From CAZLFA01 sp964558665 (lineage in GTDB: Bacteria; Desulfobacterota; Syntrophia; Syntrophales; PHBD01), in NCBI GenBank assembly GCA_964558665.1, contig CAZLFA010000035.1:1-39626 (forward strand): DNA of 39,626 bases, given 5' to 3'. This document shows, piece after piece, positions 8,919 to 18,700 of this stretch; positions within the stretch are counted from its first letter, which is position 1, and the number at the start of each line of letters is the position of its first letter. Both the position numbers and the translations under genes were made by a program. A model generated the notes under the pieces. That model saw nothing but the letters and a program-made list of their open reading frames with translations, was not told the origin of the DNA and searched no databases.

Positions 8919-8957
8919 TACCATCCAGGGGTGAGGAGCAAATACCCCTGGATGGTA
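8919..8957. terminator. Perfect 14-bp inverted repeat between two reverse-strand genes
   Basis: The arms 8919-8932 and 8944-8957 are exact complements (core CCATCCAGGGG) with an 11-nt loop. The hairpin lies 11 nt past the stop codon of the reverse-strand 3D-domain gene, so it is probably that gene's terminator or mRNA stabiliser. On the reverse strand the hairpin is followed by A-rich rather than U-rich sequence, so it is not a textbook intrinsic terminator. The rest of 8700-8918 is AT-rich with no supported gene. Confidence 0.55.
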
Positions 8958-8968
8958 ATTTACTTTAA

Positions 8969-9394
8969 TTAATCCAGAATACGGACATACTTTTCTTTAC
9001 CGGATGAAAGATTAAATCCTTCTTGGTTTTGTACTAAAGTATATTTCTGTCTTCCAAATCGTAACGCCTCCTTGTGTGAAGGCATAAAAATATCAATATT
9101 ACCACGCTTTTTGCGACTAGTACGATCTTTGACAACAAAGGTCCCCATATTACCTATTTGAATCTTGGTTCCTAATTTGAGTCCTTTTCGCTCTAAGTCT
9201 CTTGAGACAGCTACTATCCCATCTCTTGCGCGTTCTCCAGAGGCTGTCACACCCTTATTGTGATAACACTCTTTCAATGAATACGCTGTCACTGATATTT
9301 TGAGTTCTTCTGCCCATACACTGCCAACTGAAATACAAAGGATACAAATTCCTAAAAGCACAACTTTTGCTACTAATAGGTTTATTCTTGTCAT
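8969..9394 (-). CDS. Secreted 3D-domain protein
   Basis: A 141-residue exported protein. Residues 1-28 are a clear signal peptide (basic start, hydrophobic core, cleavage near VWA-EE). The mature part matches the 3D domain (three conserved aspartates) found in cell-wall-acting and MltA-related proteins. Its diagnostic pieces are SVTAYS near 34, the VKDRTSR stretch, and NIDIFMPSHKEALRFG, which supplies the Asp pair. It probably adopts a double-psi barrel and acts on, or binds, peptidoglycan in the periplasm. AAGGAGGT lies just upstream of the ATG. The codon use is AT-richer than in its neighbours, hinting at separate ancestry. No other envelope gene is adjacent. Confidence 0.8.
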   Translation of the reverse strand: MTRINLLVAKVVLLGICILCISVGSVWAEELKISVTAYSLKECYHNKGVTASGERARDGIVAVSRDLERKGLKLGTKIQIGNMGTFVVKDRTSRKKRGNIDIFMPSHKEALRFGRQKYTLVQNQEGFNLSSGKEKYVRILD

Positions 9395-9970
9395 AATTAC
9401 CTCCTTGTGTTGAAAAGAGCAAAATCACTCTTTTGCACAGATTGGGTTATGGCTACCTTAGCCTACCCGTAGCTCCTCTATGTAAACACTCTTCTTAAAG
9501 AGTGGAATATGCTAATTGGCTTTTATTATCTCGTAATGAGCTAGCTCCGGAAGAATGTCAGAAGAAATAGAATTTTTGATAAAAGCTTGCATTGAAGTTG
9601 GCGGACTATATGCAAACGGTTCCTGTATGTCAATGGATTTTTTTTGCGATATGGGTTCAAGCAAAAGGATGTTATTGATATTCGATTGAATTGTTGCATT
9701 GACTGACTAAAGTTGAATGTGGAATTGACATCCCCACCTTGGTCGAGTTTCATCAAATCCCGTCCGTGCTGAATCCTCCATTCCGCAAAAGGTCTTTCTA
9801 AAGTCTGAATGAAATTGAAATTTTTCAGACAGGCCGGCATAAGGAAACAGCTCTCATCACCCAAGCCCTGTTTTCGTTTGACATAAAAGCTGTTTTCAGA
9901 TAGTCAATTCGCGGCAAAGCAATATCTTATCTATTTCCGTCAATAAAAATCAAAAAGAGGAGGTAATCTT
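9395..9970. other. Gene-poor AT-rich spacer upstream of livK
   Basis: No gene is well supported in these 576 nt. A perfect 7-bp hairpin CACTCTT-CTTA-AAGAGTG sits at 9487-9504. A reverse-strand open frame (9541-9864, 107 codons) has no recognisable domain, no Shine-Dalgarno sequence and a biased low-complexity end, so I do not call it a gene. The right end carries the livK promoter region and ribosome-binding site. Confidence 0.5.
9878..9904 (+). promoter_or_regulatory. Possible sigma-70 promoter of the liv operon
   Basis: A perfect TTGACA at 9878-9883 is followed after only 15 nt by GATAGT (9899-9904, 4 of 6 matches to TATAAT). The spacing is short, so this is tentative. A strong AAAGAGGAGG ribosome-binding site lies further down at 9954-9963, just before the livK ATG. 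Confidence 0.25.
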
Positions 9971-11257
9971 ATGACTCACAAATCGTTCAGTTTCAGAAGT
10001 TTGATTTTCATTGTGGCTGTACTATTTATACTGATGGGCTTCGGCCCCGGAGCAGGATCGGTTTTTGCCGCCGAAAAGATAATCAAAATCGGCACCATCT
10101 TCCCCTTGACAGGTTCAGTGGCCACTGCCGGACAGCGCTGCCAGGCAGCGGTGCAGACAGCCGTGGAAATCATCAATAATAAACATCCGGAAATCAAGGT
10201 TCCGCTTGCCAGGCAAGCCGGTCTTCTGGGCGGTTACAAGATCGTCCTCGTCCATGCGGACAGCCAGGGCAAGGCCGACGTCGGCAAGGCAGAGGCCGAG
10301 CGCCTCATCAAGCAGGAAGGCGTCTGGGGCCTGATCGGCTCGTACAACAGCTCGGTAAGCATGCCTGCAAGTTTCGTGGCCGAACGCGCCAAGAAAATCT
10401 TCATGTGCGGAGCATCCAGTTCAGCAGCCCTTACCCAGCGCGACATGAAATACTTCTTCCGTCTGGCACCCACAGATGCGACCGAATCCGCAGAGTTTGT
10501 GGATGTCCTGAAGTGGATGAACAAGAAAAAGAAAGCCAATATCAAGACACTTGGCCTCATTTATGAAAACAGCGTGTTCGGTAAGCATGCCGCCGGGGAG
10601 GCCAAGAAGGCCGCCGCAGCCGGCGGATTCAAGGTCGTTGCCGATGTTCCCTTCACCCCGGGAGCCACGAACTTGAACAGTGAAATTCAGACTTTGAAGA
10701 AAGCCAACCCGGATGCCGTCTTCGGTGCCGTTCTGGGAGCCGATTATACGCTGATGGTTCGCACGGCGAAACAGATGAACTGGCTGCCCAGGATCGCCAT
10801 CAACTACTGCTCCGGATATCAGGACCCGGTCATCACCAAGCAGCTCGGAAAGGACGCTGATTTCTTTATGGGCTCCACAGCCTATTCACCCCAGTTCGCG
10901 AGCCTGATGCCTGCCGTTGCCGCAGTCGAGAAAATTTTCAAGAGCAAGACCGGCGGCGTGCCCTATGACGGAGACAGCATTCAGGAAACCGTAGCCATGC
11001 TGGTACTGGCCCAGGCGATTGAAAAGGCCGGCAGCCTCGATCCCGACAAGGTTGCCAAAACCCTGATGTCCAACACATGGGATTCACCGCTGTCCCTCGG
11101 CGGGAAAGTGTCCTTCGTGAAGGGCGGCCAGAATGGAAAGGCGCAGAGCATCGTCACCCAGCTTCAGGGCGGTGAGTACAAACGGATCTACCCGGAAGGG
11201 CTGGCCGACAAGAAAGCGACTATCGTGTTTCCCATGAAGGCGTGGGACAAGAGATAG
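9971..11257 (+). CDS. livK: Branched-chain amino-acid ABC transporter, periplasmic binding protein
   Basis: A 428-residue type I periplasmic binding protein (Peripla_BP_6 family). Residues 1-33 form a signal peptide ending near VFA-AE, and the mature protein opens with the hallmark KIGTIFPLTGSVATAGQ. The segment GLIGSYNSSVSMPAS near 118-132 and the following GASSSAAL are the usual ligand-contact region. It delivers substrate to the LivHM pore encoded downstream. Family members bind leucine/isoleucine/valine, aromatic acids, amides or urea, so the true ligand is open. It is separated from livH by 150 nt holding a strong hairpin, a common way of making more binding protein than permease. Confidence 0.88.
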   Translation: MTHKSFSFRSLIFIVAVLFILMGFGPGAGSVFAAEKIIKIGTIFPLTGSVATAGQRCQAAVQTAVEIINNKHPEIKVPLARQAGLLGGYKIVLVHADSQGKADVGKAEAERLIKQEGVWGLIGSYNSSVSMPASFVAERAKKIFMCGASSSAALTQRDMKYFFRLAPTDATESAEFVDVLKWMNKKKKANIKTLGLIYENSVFGKHAAGEAKKAAAAGGFKVVADVPFTPGATNLNSEIQTLKKANPDAVFGAVLGADYTLMVRTAKQMNWLPRIAINYCSGYQDPVITKQLGKDADFFMGSTAYSPQFASLMPAVAAVEKIFKSKTGGVPYDGDSIQETVAMLVLAQAIEKAGSLDPDKVAKTLMSNTWDSPLSLGGKVSFVKGGQNGKAQSIVTQLQGGEYKRIYPEGLADKKATIVFPMKAWDKR

Positions 11258-11292
11258 ATCAGCCTATAGAAACAGTTCAGTAAGATTGAATT

Positions 11293-11340
11293 TCCAGCCG
11301 GTGCAGGCTTATCCGCATTACCGGTGCCTGCCCGGCTGGA
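11293..11340 (+). terminator. Intercistronic hairpin between livK and livH
   Basis: The left arm 11293-11308 (TCCAGCCGG, one bulged base, GCAGGC) pairs with the right arm 11326-11340 (GCCTGC, CCGGCTGGA), giving a 15-bp GC-rich stem with a 17-nt loop. It is followed by TGTTTTA, a weak U-run. It probably causes partial termination or protects the livK message from decay, setting the ratio of binding protein to permease. Confidence 0.65.
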
Positions 11341-11407
11341 TGTTTTATGATACGGCGGGAACGGCATGCTTTAACAATGCGCCTGCCGACGATTCAGCGA
11401 GGTTCTC

Positions 11408-12268
11408 ATGGAGACATTCATCCAGGTCCTGATCGACGGACTGCTGGCCGGCATGGTTTATGCGCTGGTTGCCGCCGGCCTCTGTCTCATATGGGGCGTC
11501 ATGGATGTCATCAATTTCGCCCACGGCGAATTCCTGATGATCGGCATGTACGTGAGCTACTGGCTCGGGTTCCTGGCGAATATAGATCCGGTTCTGTCGG
11601 TCTTTGCCGCGGCCGCCTTCGTATTTATCCTGGGGGCAATGACGTACAAGCTGCTCATCCGTTATACGATCGGGAAAGCCGGTCTTGTGGCGCTTCTTGC
11701 AACCTTCGGGCTCGCCATGGTTCTCAAAAACCTCTGCATGAACCAGTTTTCGCCCAATTTTCTGATCCTCTCCGACACCTGGCTGGGTGACAAGACTTTC
11801 CATCTTGGGGGATTGATCTTCTCGCTGCCACAGCTTGCGGCCGCAGGACTTTCACTCATCGTCGTCATTTTAGTCTATCTCATGGTGAACACCACCCGGT
11901 TCGGCTGGGCCACCCAGGCTACGGCATTGGATCGCGAAGCAGCGGAAATCGTGGGCATCAATACCGAGCGAATCTACATTCTGATCTTCGGAATCGGCGG
12001 AGCCTGCGTCGGCGCCGCCGGCGGCATCATGCCTTCCTATCTGGCCGTGCATCCGGAGGTGGGCTCCATGTTCGGCCTCATTGCCTTTGTCTGTGTTGCC
12101 ATGGGCGGCTTCGGGTCCATCCCCGGCGCGTTTCTGGCCGGGCTGCTGGTAGGCGTAACGGAGGCGCTGGCGGGCTTCTATATTGCACCGGTCTTCAAAT
12201 ACATCGCCGTGTTCAGCCTCTATCTGGCCGTGGTCTTCCTGCGGCCGAAGGGCATTTTCGGATGGTGA
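11408..12268 (+). CDS. livH: Branched-chain amino-acid ABC transporter permease LivH
   Basis: A 286-residue inner-membrane permease of the BPD_transp_2 family with about eight helices. The N-terminal signature GLLAGMVYALVAAGLCLIWG (about 11-30) and the FAHGEFLMIGMY segment just after it are typical of LivH. The cytoplasmic EAA-like loop DREAAEIVGINTERIY (about 176-191) contacts the ATPases. It forms a heterodimeric pore with LivM. A GAGG sequence precedes the ATG. The last codons overlap the livM start by 7 nt. Confidence 0.9.
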   Translation: METFIQVLIDGLLAGMVYALVAAGLCLIWGVMDVINFAHGEFLMIGMYVSYWLGFLANIDPVLSVFAAAAFVFILGAMTYKLLIRYTIGKAGLVALLATFGLAMVLKNLCMNQFSPNFLILSDTWLGDKTFHLGGLIFSLPQLAAAGLSLIVVILVYLMVNTTRFGWATQATALDREAAEIVGINTERIYILIFGIGGACVGAAGGIMPSYLAVHPEVGSMFGLIAFVCVAMGGFGSIPGAFLAGLLVGVTEALAGFYIAPVFKYIAVFSLYLAVVFLRPKGIFGW

Positions 12269-13285
12269 GCGCCATGGAACGGAAAACATTGACCGGAAAA
12301 GATGCCGTCTGGCTCGTTGTTCTGGCGCTGATGGCGATCCTGCCGTTTGTGCCGGGCATAAGCGACAACTCCTTCAACATGCACATCCTGATCCTGATCC
12401 TGCTCTTTGCCAGCATGGGCCAGGCCTGGAACATCATCGGCGGCTATTGCGGCCAGGTGTCGTTCGGTCACTCGGTATTCTTCGGCATCGGAGCCTACGG
12501 CGCCGGCATGGCTGTTGTGACCTACGGAGGAGTTCCCTGGACGGGCATATTGATCGGCATGCTTGCGGCGGCCGCAGTTGCAGTGTTCATCAGCTATCCC
12601 TGTTTCAAGCTTAGCGGCCATTATTTCGCCATCGCCACATTCGCCATCGTGGAGATATTCAATCGTGTATTTCTGGTCTGGGACTGGGTCGGGGGCGCCC
12701 TGGGGCTGGACTACCCTCTGGTGGAAGAGGGTTTCAAGAATCTGATGTGGTATGATTCCAAAATGCATTACTACTATTGCGCCCTGGTTCTCTTTATCGT
12801 GGTCTTCGGCGTGGTCCGGTGGCTGGAAAGTCATCGCTTCGGATACTACATGCGTGCCGTCCGGGAAGGACAGGAAACGGCCGAATCCATCGGCATCAAC
12901 AGCACGGCCGTCAAACTTGCCGCCATGGCCCTTTCTGCTGCTCTGACGGCGCTTTGCGGAGCGTTTTTCGTCCAGTACAATCTCCGGGTCGATCCGCCGA
13001 TGGTCATGTCCCTCGACGCGTCGATGAAGTTCGTGCTGATAACCATCATGGGCGGGTCGGGAACCCTGGCCGGTCCGCTTCTCGGCGCCGCCTTTCTGAT
13101 ACCGCTGCAGGAATACACCCGCGCTATATGGGGAGCCGGTTCAGGCGGCGGCGTGGACCTCATCATTTTCGGGTTCCTCATCATGTTCATGATCATCAAT
13201 CAACCTACCGGGATTATCGGCATTATGAAGGCCATCCGGAAGCGATTCGTGAAAAAAGCAGGCACTGTAAAAGGAGATGCGACCG

Positions 13286-13299
<14 letters not shown>
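12262..13299 (+). CDS. livM: Branched-chain amino-acid ABC transporter permease LivM
   Basis: A 345-residue polytopic permease, the partner of LivH. The signatures GQAWNIIGGYCGQVSFGHS (about 53-71) and REGQETAESIGINSTAVKL (about 199-217, the ATPase-contact loop) are characteristic. About nine membrane helices are visible, and the last 25 residues are a basic cytoplasmic tail. The ATG at 12262 overlaps livH; a second ATG at 12274 (MERKTL) is an equally possible start because neither has a strong ribosome-binding site. Confidence 0.9.
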
Positions 13300-14036
<737 letters not shown>

Positions 14037-14044
<8 letters not shown>

Positions 14045-14753
14045 ACCGATCCTCCAGGTCAAAGACCTCTATACCGGCTATGAGGAAATACCCGTCGTCT
14101 TCGGCATTTCGCTGGATGTTATGCCGGGAGAACTGGTGGCGATTGTCGGTTCAAACGGCGCCGGGAAGACAACCACCCTGCGCACCATCTGCGGCCTGAA
14201 CAAGCCCCTGCAGGGACATATCATCTTCGAAGGGAACGATATATCGAAACTCCCGGCACACAGGACGCTAAAGCTCGGCATCAGTTATGTTCCCGAAGGA
14301 CGGAGACTTTTCGCCAAACTTTCAGTGGAGCAGAATCTTGCCCTGGGAGCCTACACCGTAAAATCAAAAACCGAGCTTCAGCATCGCCTGGAGGGAATCC
14401 TGTCGCTTTTCCCCGTTCTCAAGGAACGCGCAAAGCAGACCGCTGAAACGCTGAGCGGAGGGGAACAGCAGATTCTGGCCATCGCACGCGGCCTCATGTC
14501 ACGGCCCAAGCTGCTCATGCTGGATGAAATGTCCCTGGGCCTGATGCCGAGTATGGTGGAAAAGATGATGGAAACAATAACCGCCATCAACCGTGGGGGA
14601 ACAACTATTCTCCTCGTAGAGCAGATGGTTCAGGAGGCTCTGGAGATCGCCCATCGCGGCTATGTGATACAGACCGGTAAAATCGTCCAGTCCGGCACCG
14701 CCCGGGACCTTTTGGATTCAGAAGAAGTCCGCAAGGCATACATGGGAATGTAA
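14037..14753 (+). CDS. livF: Branched-chain amino-acid ABC transporter ATP-binding protein LivF
   Basis: A 238-residue ATPase that partners LivG. It has Walker A GSNGAGKTTT (about 37-46), the YVPEGRRLFAKLSVEQNL segment (about 83-100) diagnostic of LivF, a canonical LSGGEQQ signature (about 141-147), and Walker B LLMLDEMSLGL (about 160-170). The GTG start overlaps livG by 8 nt and follows AAGGAGGG (14021-14028). It is the last gene of the five-gene liv operon, followed by a 157-nt spacer without an obvious strong terminator. Confidence 0.9.
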
Positions 14754-14910
14754 TTTCCTTCTTTCAAATAACCTGCCGTTTATGTTCTTTCAATGGAACC
14801 GTGCCTGCTTCCGGTTGCGGAGGGCGATTTTCAGACGTATTCCTTAAGACTGAAGACCTGAAAGTTATCCCATTTCTTTTTGGTCTTTTACTCTAAAAAA
14901 AATCCCGGGA

Positions 14911-15480
14911 TCAGAACAGGTGCACGGCCAGCGGTGCAAAAAATCCTATCGCGCTGAGAATCACCCCGACAACTCCCAAGCCGCCTGCCAGCCAGGCCAG
15001 TACGGCAACACCGGTGATGATTTCCGCTGATGCCAGGACGATGGCGATCTGCAGGGCTGCCGAAGAAAGCTCATAGTAGTGATAGGCGGCCATGGCGCGG
15101 ACCCGGTTCTTTTCCGCCGCTTTCGCGCGAGCCGACAACTCCTTGCGCCCCTCCTTCGTTTCCGGTTCCGAATCGTATGTGGCCGCAACCTTGCGCCAGT
15201 CTTCAACGCGCTTCTGAAGCGCCTCCGCCTTGGCTGGATTTTTTTCGTGCTTTAATTCAACATCGGCGGCATCGGCGGCGGTGCGCAGCGTCGTCATGCG
15301 TATCGTCTTCGCCTGAAAGAATGCCCAAAGATTCGACGCCTCGATGTTGTAGCTCAAAGCCGACGTCTGGGCGCTTTTAGCCATTGTTTCGCTCATCGCG
15401 AGAAAAAGCGCCAGGACTGATATCAATAAAGCAATTTTTTTGTTTGCCGGATCCACATGACCGGCGCCGTGTCCTGACAT
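14911..15480 (-). CDS. DUF4337 family membrane protein
   Basis: About 189 residues with the DUF4337 architecture. A short soluble N-terminus is followed by a helix at about 14-31 (KKIALLISVLALFLAMSETM), a long charged amphipathic segment (about 60-125) containing the ASNLWAFFQAKTIR motif typical of the family, and two C-terminal helices (about 133-155 and 165-187). The function of the family is unknown. The frame extends upstream to 15576, but only the ATG at 15480 has a good ribosome-binding site (GAAGAGGTG), and the extra 32 residues do not look family-like. It is transcribed divergently from the large hybrid kinase. Confidence 0.78.
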   Translation of the reverse strand: MSGHGAGHVDPANKKIALLISVLALFLAMSETMAKSAQTSALSYNIEASNLWAFFQAKTIRMTTLRTAADAADVELKHEKNPAKAEALQKRVEDWRKVAATYDSEPETKEGRKELSARAKAAEKNRVRAMAAYHYYELSSAALQIAIVLASAEIITGVAVLAWLAGGLGVVGVILSAIGFFAPLAVHLF

Positions 15481-15569
15481 ATAACACCTCTTCACCTTCA
15501 ATTTTTTCAGCGCGGATACATAATAGCAAAACACTTCCCTGTCAATGCTTTTCGTGTGGAAAGATTTTC

Positions 15570-15598
15570 TTGACATATAAGTAATTACAATTGAAAAT
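15570..15598 (+). promoter_or_regulatory. Putative sigma-70 promoter of the large hybrid kinase
   Basis: A perfect TTGACA (15570-15575) is followed after 17 nt by GAAAAT (15593-15598, 4 of 6 matches to TATAAT). This leaves a 140-nt AT-rich leader before the kinase start. Confidence 0.4.
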
Positions 15599-15740
15599 AC
15601 GCCTATAAGTTATACAGTAAAAGCGTCAACCAACCTTAACGGCCACATTTATTTAAACCTTCGCAAAAAACGGGATTTTAATAATTATTGTTTTAATCGA
15701 ACACAGACTTTTAGCCTCCTCCTGAACAAAGAAACATCAA

Positions 15741-18700
15741 GTGGACCATATGCAGACGAATGAAGGAAAATCCGGCAGGCACATTTCTTTATATGCCCCG
15801 TATGTCATAATCATTATGGCATTCATCCTGACCGGCGGCTTTCTTTTCTACATAACATACGAAAACGTCAAAAGAGAAACGATAGACAACCTCAATGCCA
15901 GACAGATGCTTCATGCCAGACAGGCGGCGAAAGGCATTGAGGCCTTTTTTGACGATCATATCAGACTGCTGGAAAGCCTGGCAAAAGACCCGGACATCAT
16001 TTCCCTCAACCCTGAAGGCAGGAAACTGATGCGGGAGTTTCAGGCCTCCCATGCCGGAGAAATAAGCATCATCTCCAGAACAGACAGGCAGGGGAGAATA
16101 GTTCATCCGGAGCCCTATGATCATTCCAAAGTTGGCCAATCAGTGATAAGCATCAACGATTTCCTGGAAACAAAGAGAACAAAAAGGGTGGTCATCAGCG
16201 ATGTATTCACCAACCGGCGCGGTTCCAAGACGATAATCATTCATGTACCGGTTTTCAAAAACGGTTCCTTCGACGGAACCCTGGCCGTGCTTCTGCCCTT
16301 CGATGTGATAGCCAAGCGTTATGTTCAGGACATAAGGATCGGACAGGACGGTTATGCATGGGTAATCAGCAAAGGCGGAACGGAGCTCTCCTGTCCGGTT
16401 CCGGGCCATGAAGGAAACTCTGTTCTTGTCAACTGCAAAGACTTCCCCGATATCCTGGCCATGGCGGAAAAGATGATGCGCGGCGAACAGGGTATCACTA
16501 CCTATACCTTCGACCGCGTCAGGGGAAGCAAGGTAAGCAAAACAATAAAGCATGCGGTCTACATGCCCATCAATCTGCGAAACCAGTTCTGGTCGATTGT
16601 CGTTGCCACACCTGAGGATGAAGCGCTGAGCCCTCTGGAGGGATTCCGCAACAGGATGCTGCTCATCGCCCTTATCTTCTCGATCGGCATGATCTTTTAT
16701 ATTTATACTTTATTGAAAAACCGCCTGCTCGCCGATGAAGTTGAACAGAGAAAACAAACGGAGGCGGAACTGAGGATCAAGACGGATGAGCTGGACAGGT
16801 ATTTCACCAGCAGTCTCGATCTTCTCTGCATTGCGGACATTGACGGTTATTTTCGCCGCCTCAATCCGGAATGGGAGAGAACTCTCGGTTATCCGCTGGT
16901 CGAGCTGGAGGGAACCAGTTTTTTTGATTTGATCCATCCTGATGATATCAAAGCCACAACCGAAGCTGTCGGACAATTGGCCGAATCAAAAGAGGTACTT
17001 AGCTTTGTAAACCGCTACCGCCACAGGGACGGATCGTATCGCTTCATTGAATGGAAATCGTACCCGGTGGGCAGCATGATATATGCCGTAGCCCGCGACA
17101 TCACAAATAACAAGATCACGGAAGACAAGATCAGTAACCTGGTCGCTCACCAGGAGGCCCTGCTGGCGGCCATACCGGATATCATCATGGAGGTGGACAG
17201 CAACAAGATCTATAGATGGGCCAACAAGGCGGGGCTTGAGTTCTTCGGCGAAGATGCCATAGGAAAGTCCGCTGACTTCTATTTTTCGGAAGAGCAGAGC
17301 ACATATGAATCCGTTCAGCCCATCTTCAATGGCAGTGAGGATGTCGTCTATGTGGAAAGCCGGCAGAGGCGGCGCGATGGGGAGAAGAGACTGCTTGCCT
17401 GGTGGTGCCGGGTCATTAAGGACAGTAACGGAATTGTAACCGGAGCCCTTTCCTCTGCGCGTGACATCACCGATGACAGAGCAAGAGAGGAGGAGCTGAG
17501 GGAATCCCGGAGACAGCTCGCCGACATCATCTCCTTCCTGCCCGACGCCACCATGGTTATCGACCGAAACGGTATAGTAATCGCCTGGAACAGGGCCATT
17601 GAAGATATGACCGGGGTAAAGGCCGAAGAAATGATCGGCCGGGGCGACTATGAATACGCCCTTCCCTTTTACGGAGAGAGAAGACCCATTCTTATCGACC
17701 TGGCGCTGCACCCCGATTCCCGGATGGAAACGCGATATACAGCGATTCACAGATTCGGCGATATTCTGTTCGGGGAGTCCTACACCCCCAAGCTGGCTCC
17801 CGGCAATGTACATCTATCCGCCACCGCCTCGGTACTGCGTGATTCCAGGGGAGAGATCATCGCCGCCATCGAGTGCATCCGCAACAACACGGAAAGAAAA
17901 CTGGCGGATGACGCCCTGAAGGAAAGCGAGCGCAGAATGGCCGACATCATCAATTTTCTGCCCGATGCGGCCCTGGTTATCGACAAGGACGGTTATGTGA
18001 TCGCCTGGAACAGGGCCATCGAGGAGATGACCGGCATTAAAGCTGGAGACGTGCTCGGCAAGGGAAACTTTGAATATGCTCTTCCTTTCTACGGGGAGAG
18101 AAGGCCGATACTGATAGATCTGGTATTGCAACCGAGAGAAGAAATAGAGGGCAGATACAGAAACATCAAGTGGCAGGGCGGCACTCTGGTGGGAGAAGCC
18201 TATATGCCCAGCCTCAGGGGCAAAAGGTCTTATCTTCTGGGAACCGCTTCCCCGCTTTACAATACCAAGGGAGCCATTGTCGGCGCCATTGAAACAATCA
18301 GGGATATCACTGACCGCAGGCAGATGGAAGAAACCCTGTCGTCAGAGCGCGAGCAACTGGCATCGACTCTCGACGGCATTCCAGTTCCCGGTTTTGTGAT
18401 CGACAAGGAATGCAAGGTCACTCTGTGGAACAGGAGCAACGAGGTGTATACGGGAAGGCCGAAGGAATCTATGCTCGGGAAAAAGATCGATCTCAGCTTT
18501 CTCTTCAAAGGAAAAGATTCGCCATCCCTGGCAGAGATCATCCTCACGATGCAGGATGAAGAGATAATCAGGAAGTACGGGCACAGAGGCGTCAACAGGA
18601 GCGAAATATCCCCGGGCGCTTTTGAAAGCGTGCGAACGATCCGGCTCCGTGATGAAGAAAGGATAATGTCCATACAGGCCGCCAGGATTTACAACCCGCA

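Noticed and set aside
9541..9864. Reverse-strand open frame of 107 codons upstream of livK
   Set aside because: No domain, no ribosome-binding site and biased composition in an AT-rich spacer; not supported as a gene.
14754..14910. Terminator after livF
   Set aside because: The CCCGGGA element beside a T-run near 14900 has no loop and serves at best the convergent gene; no convincing hairpin was found.
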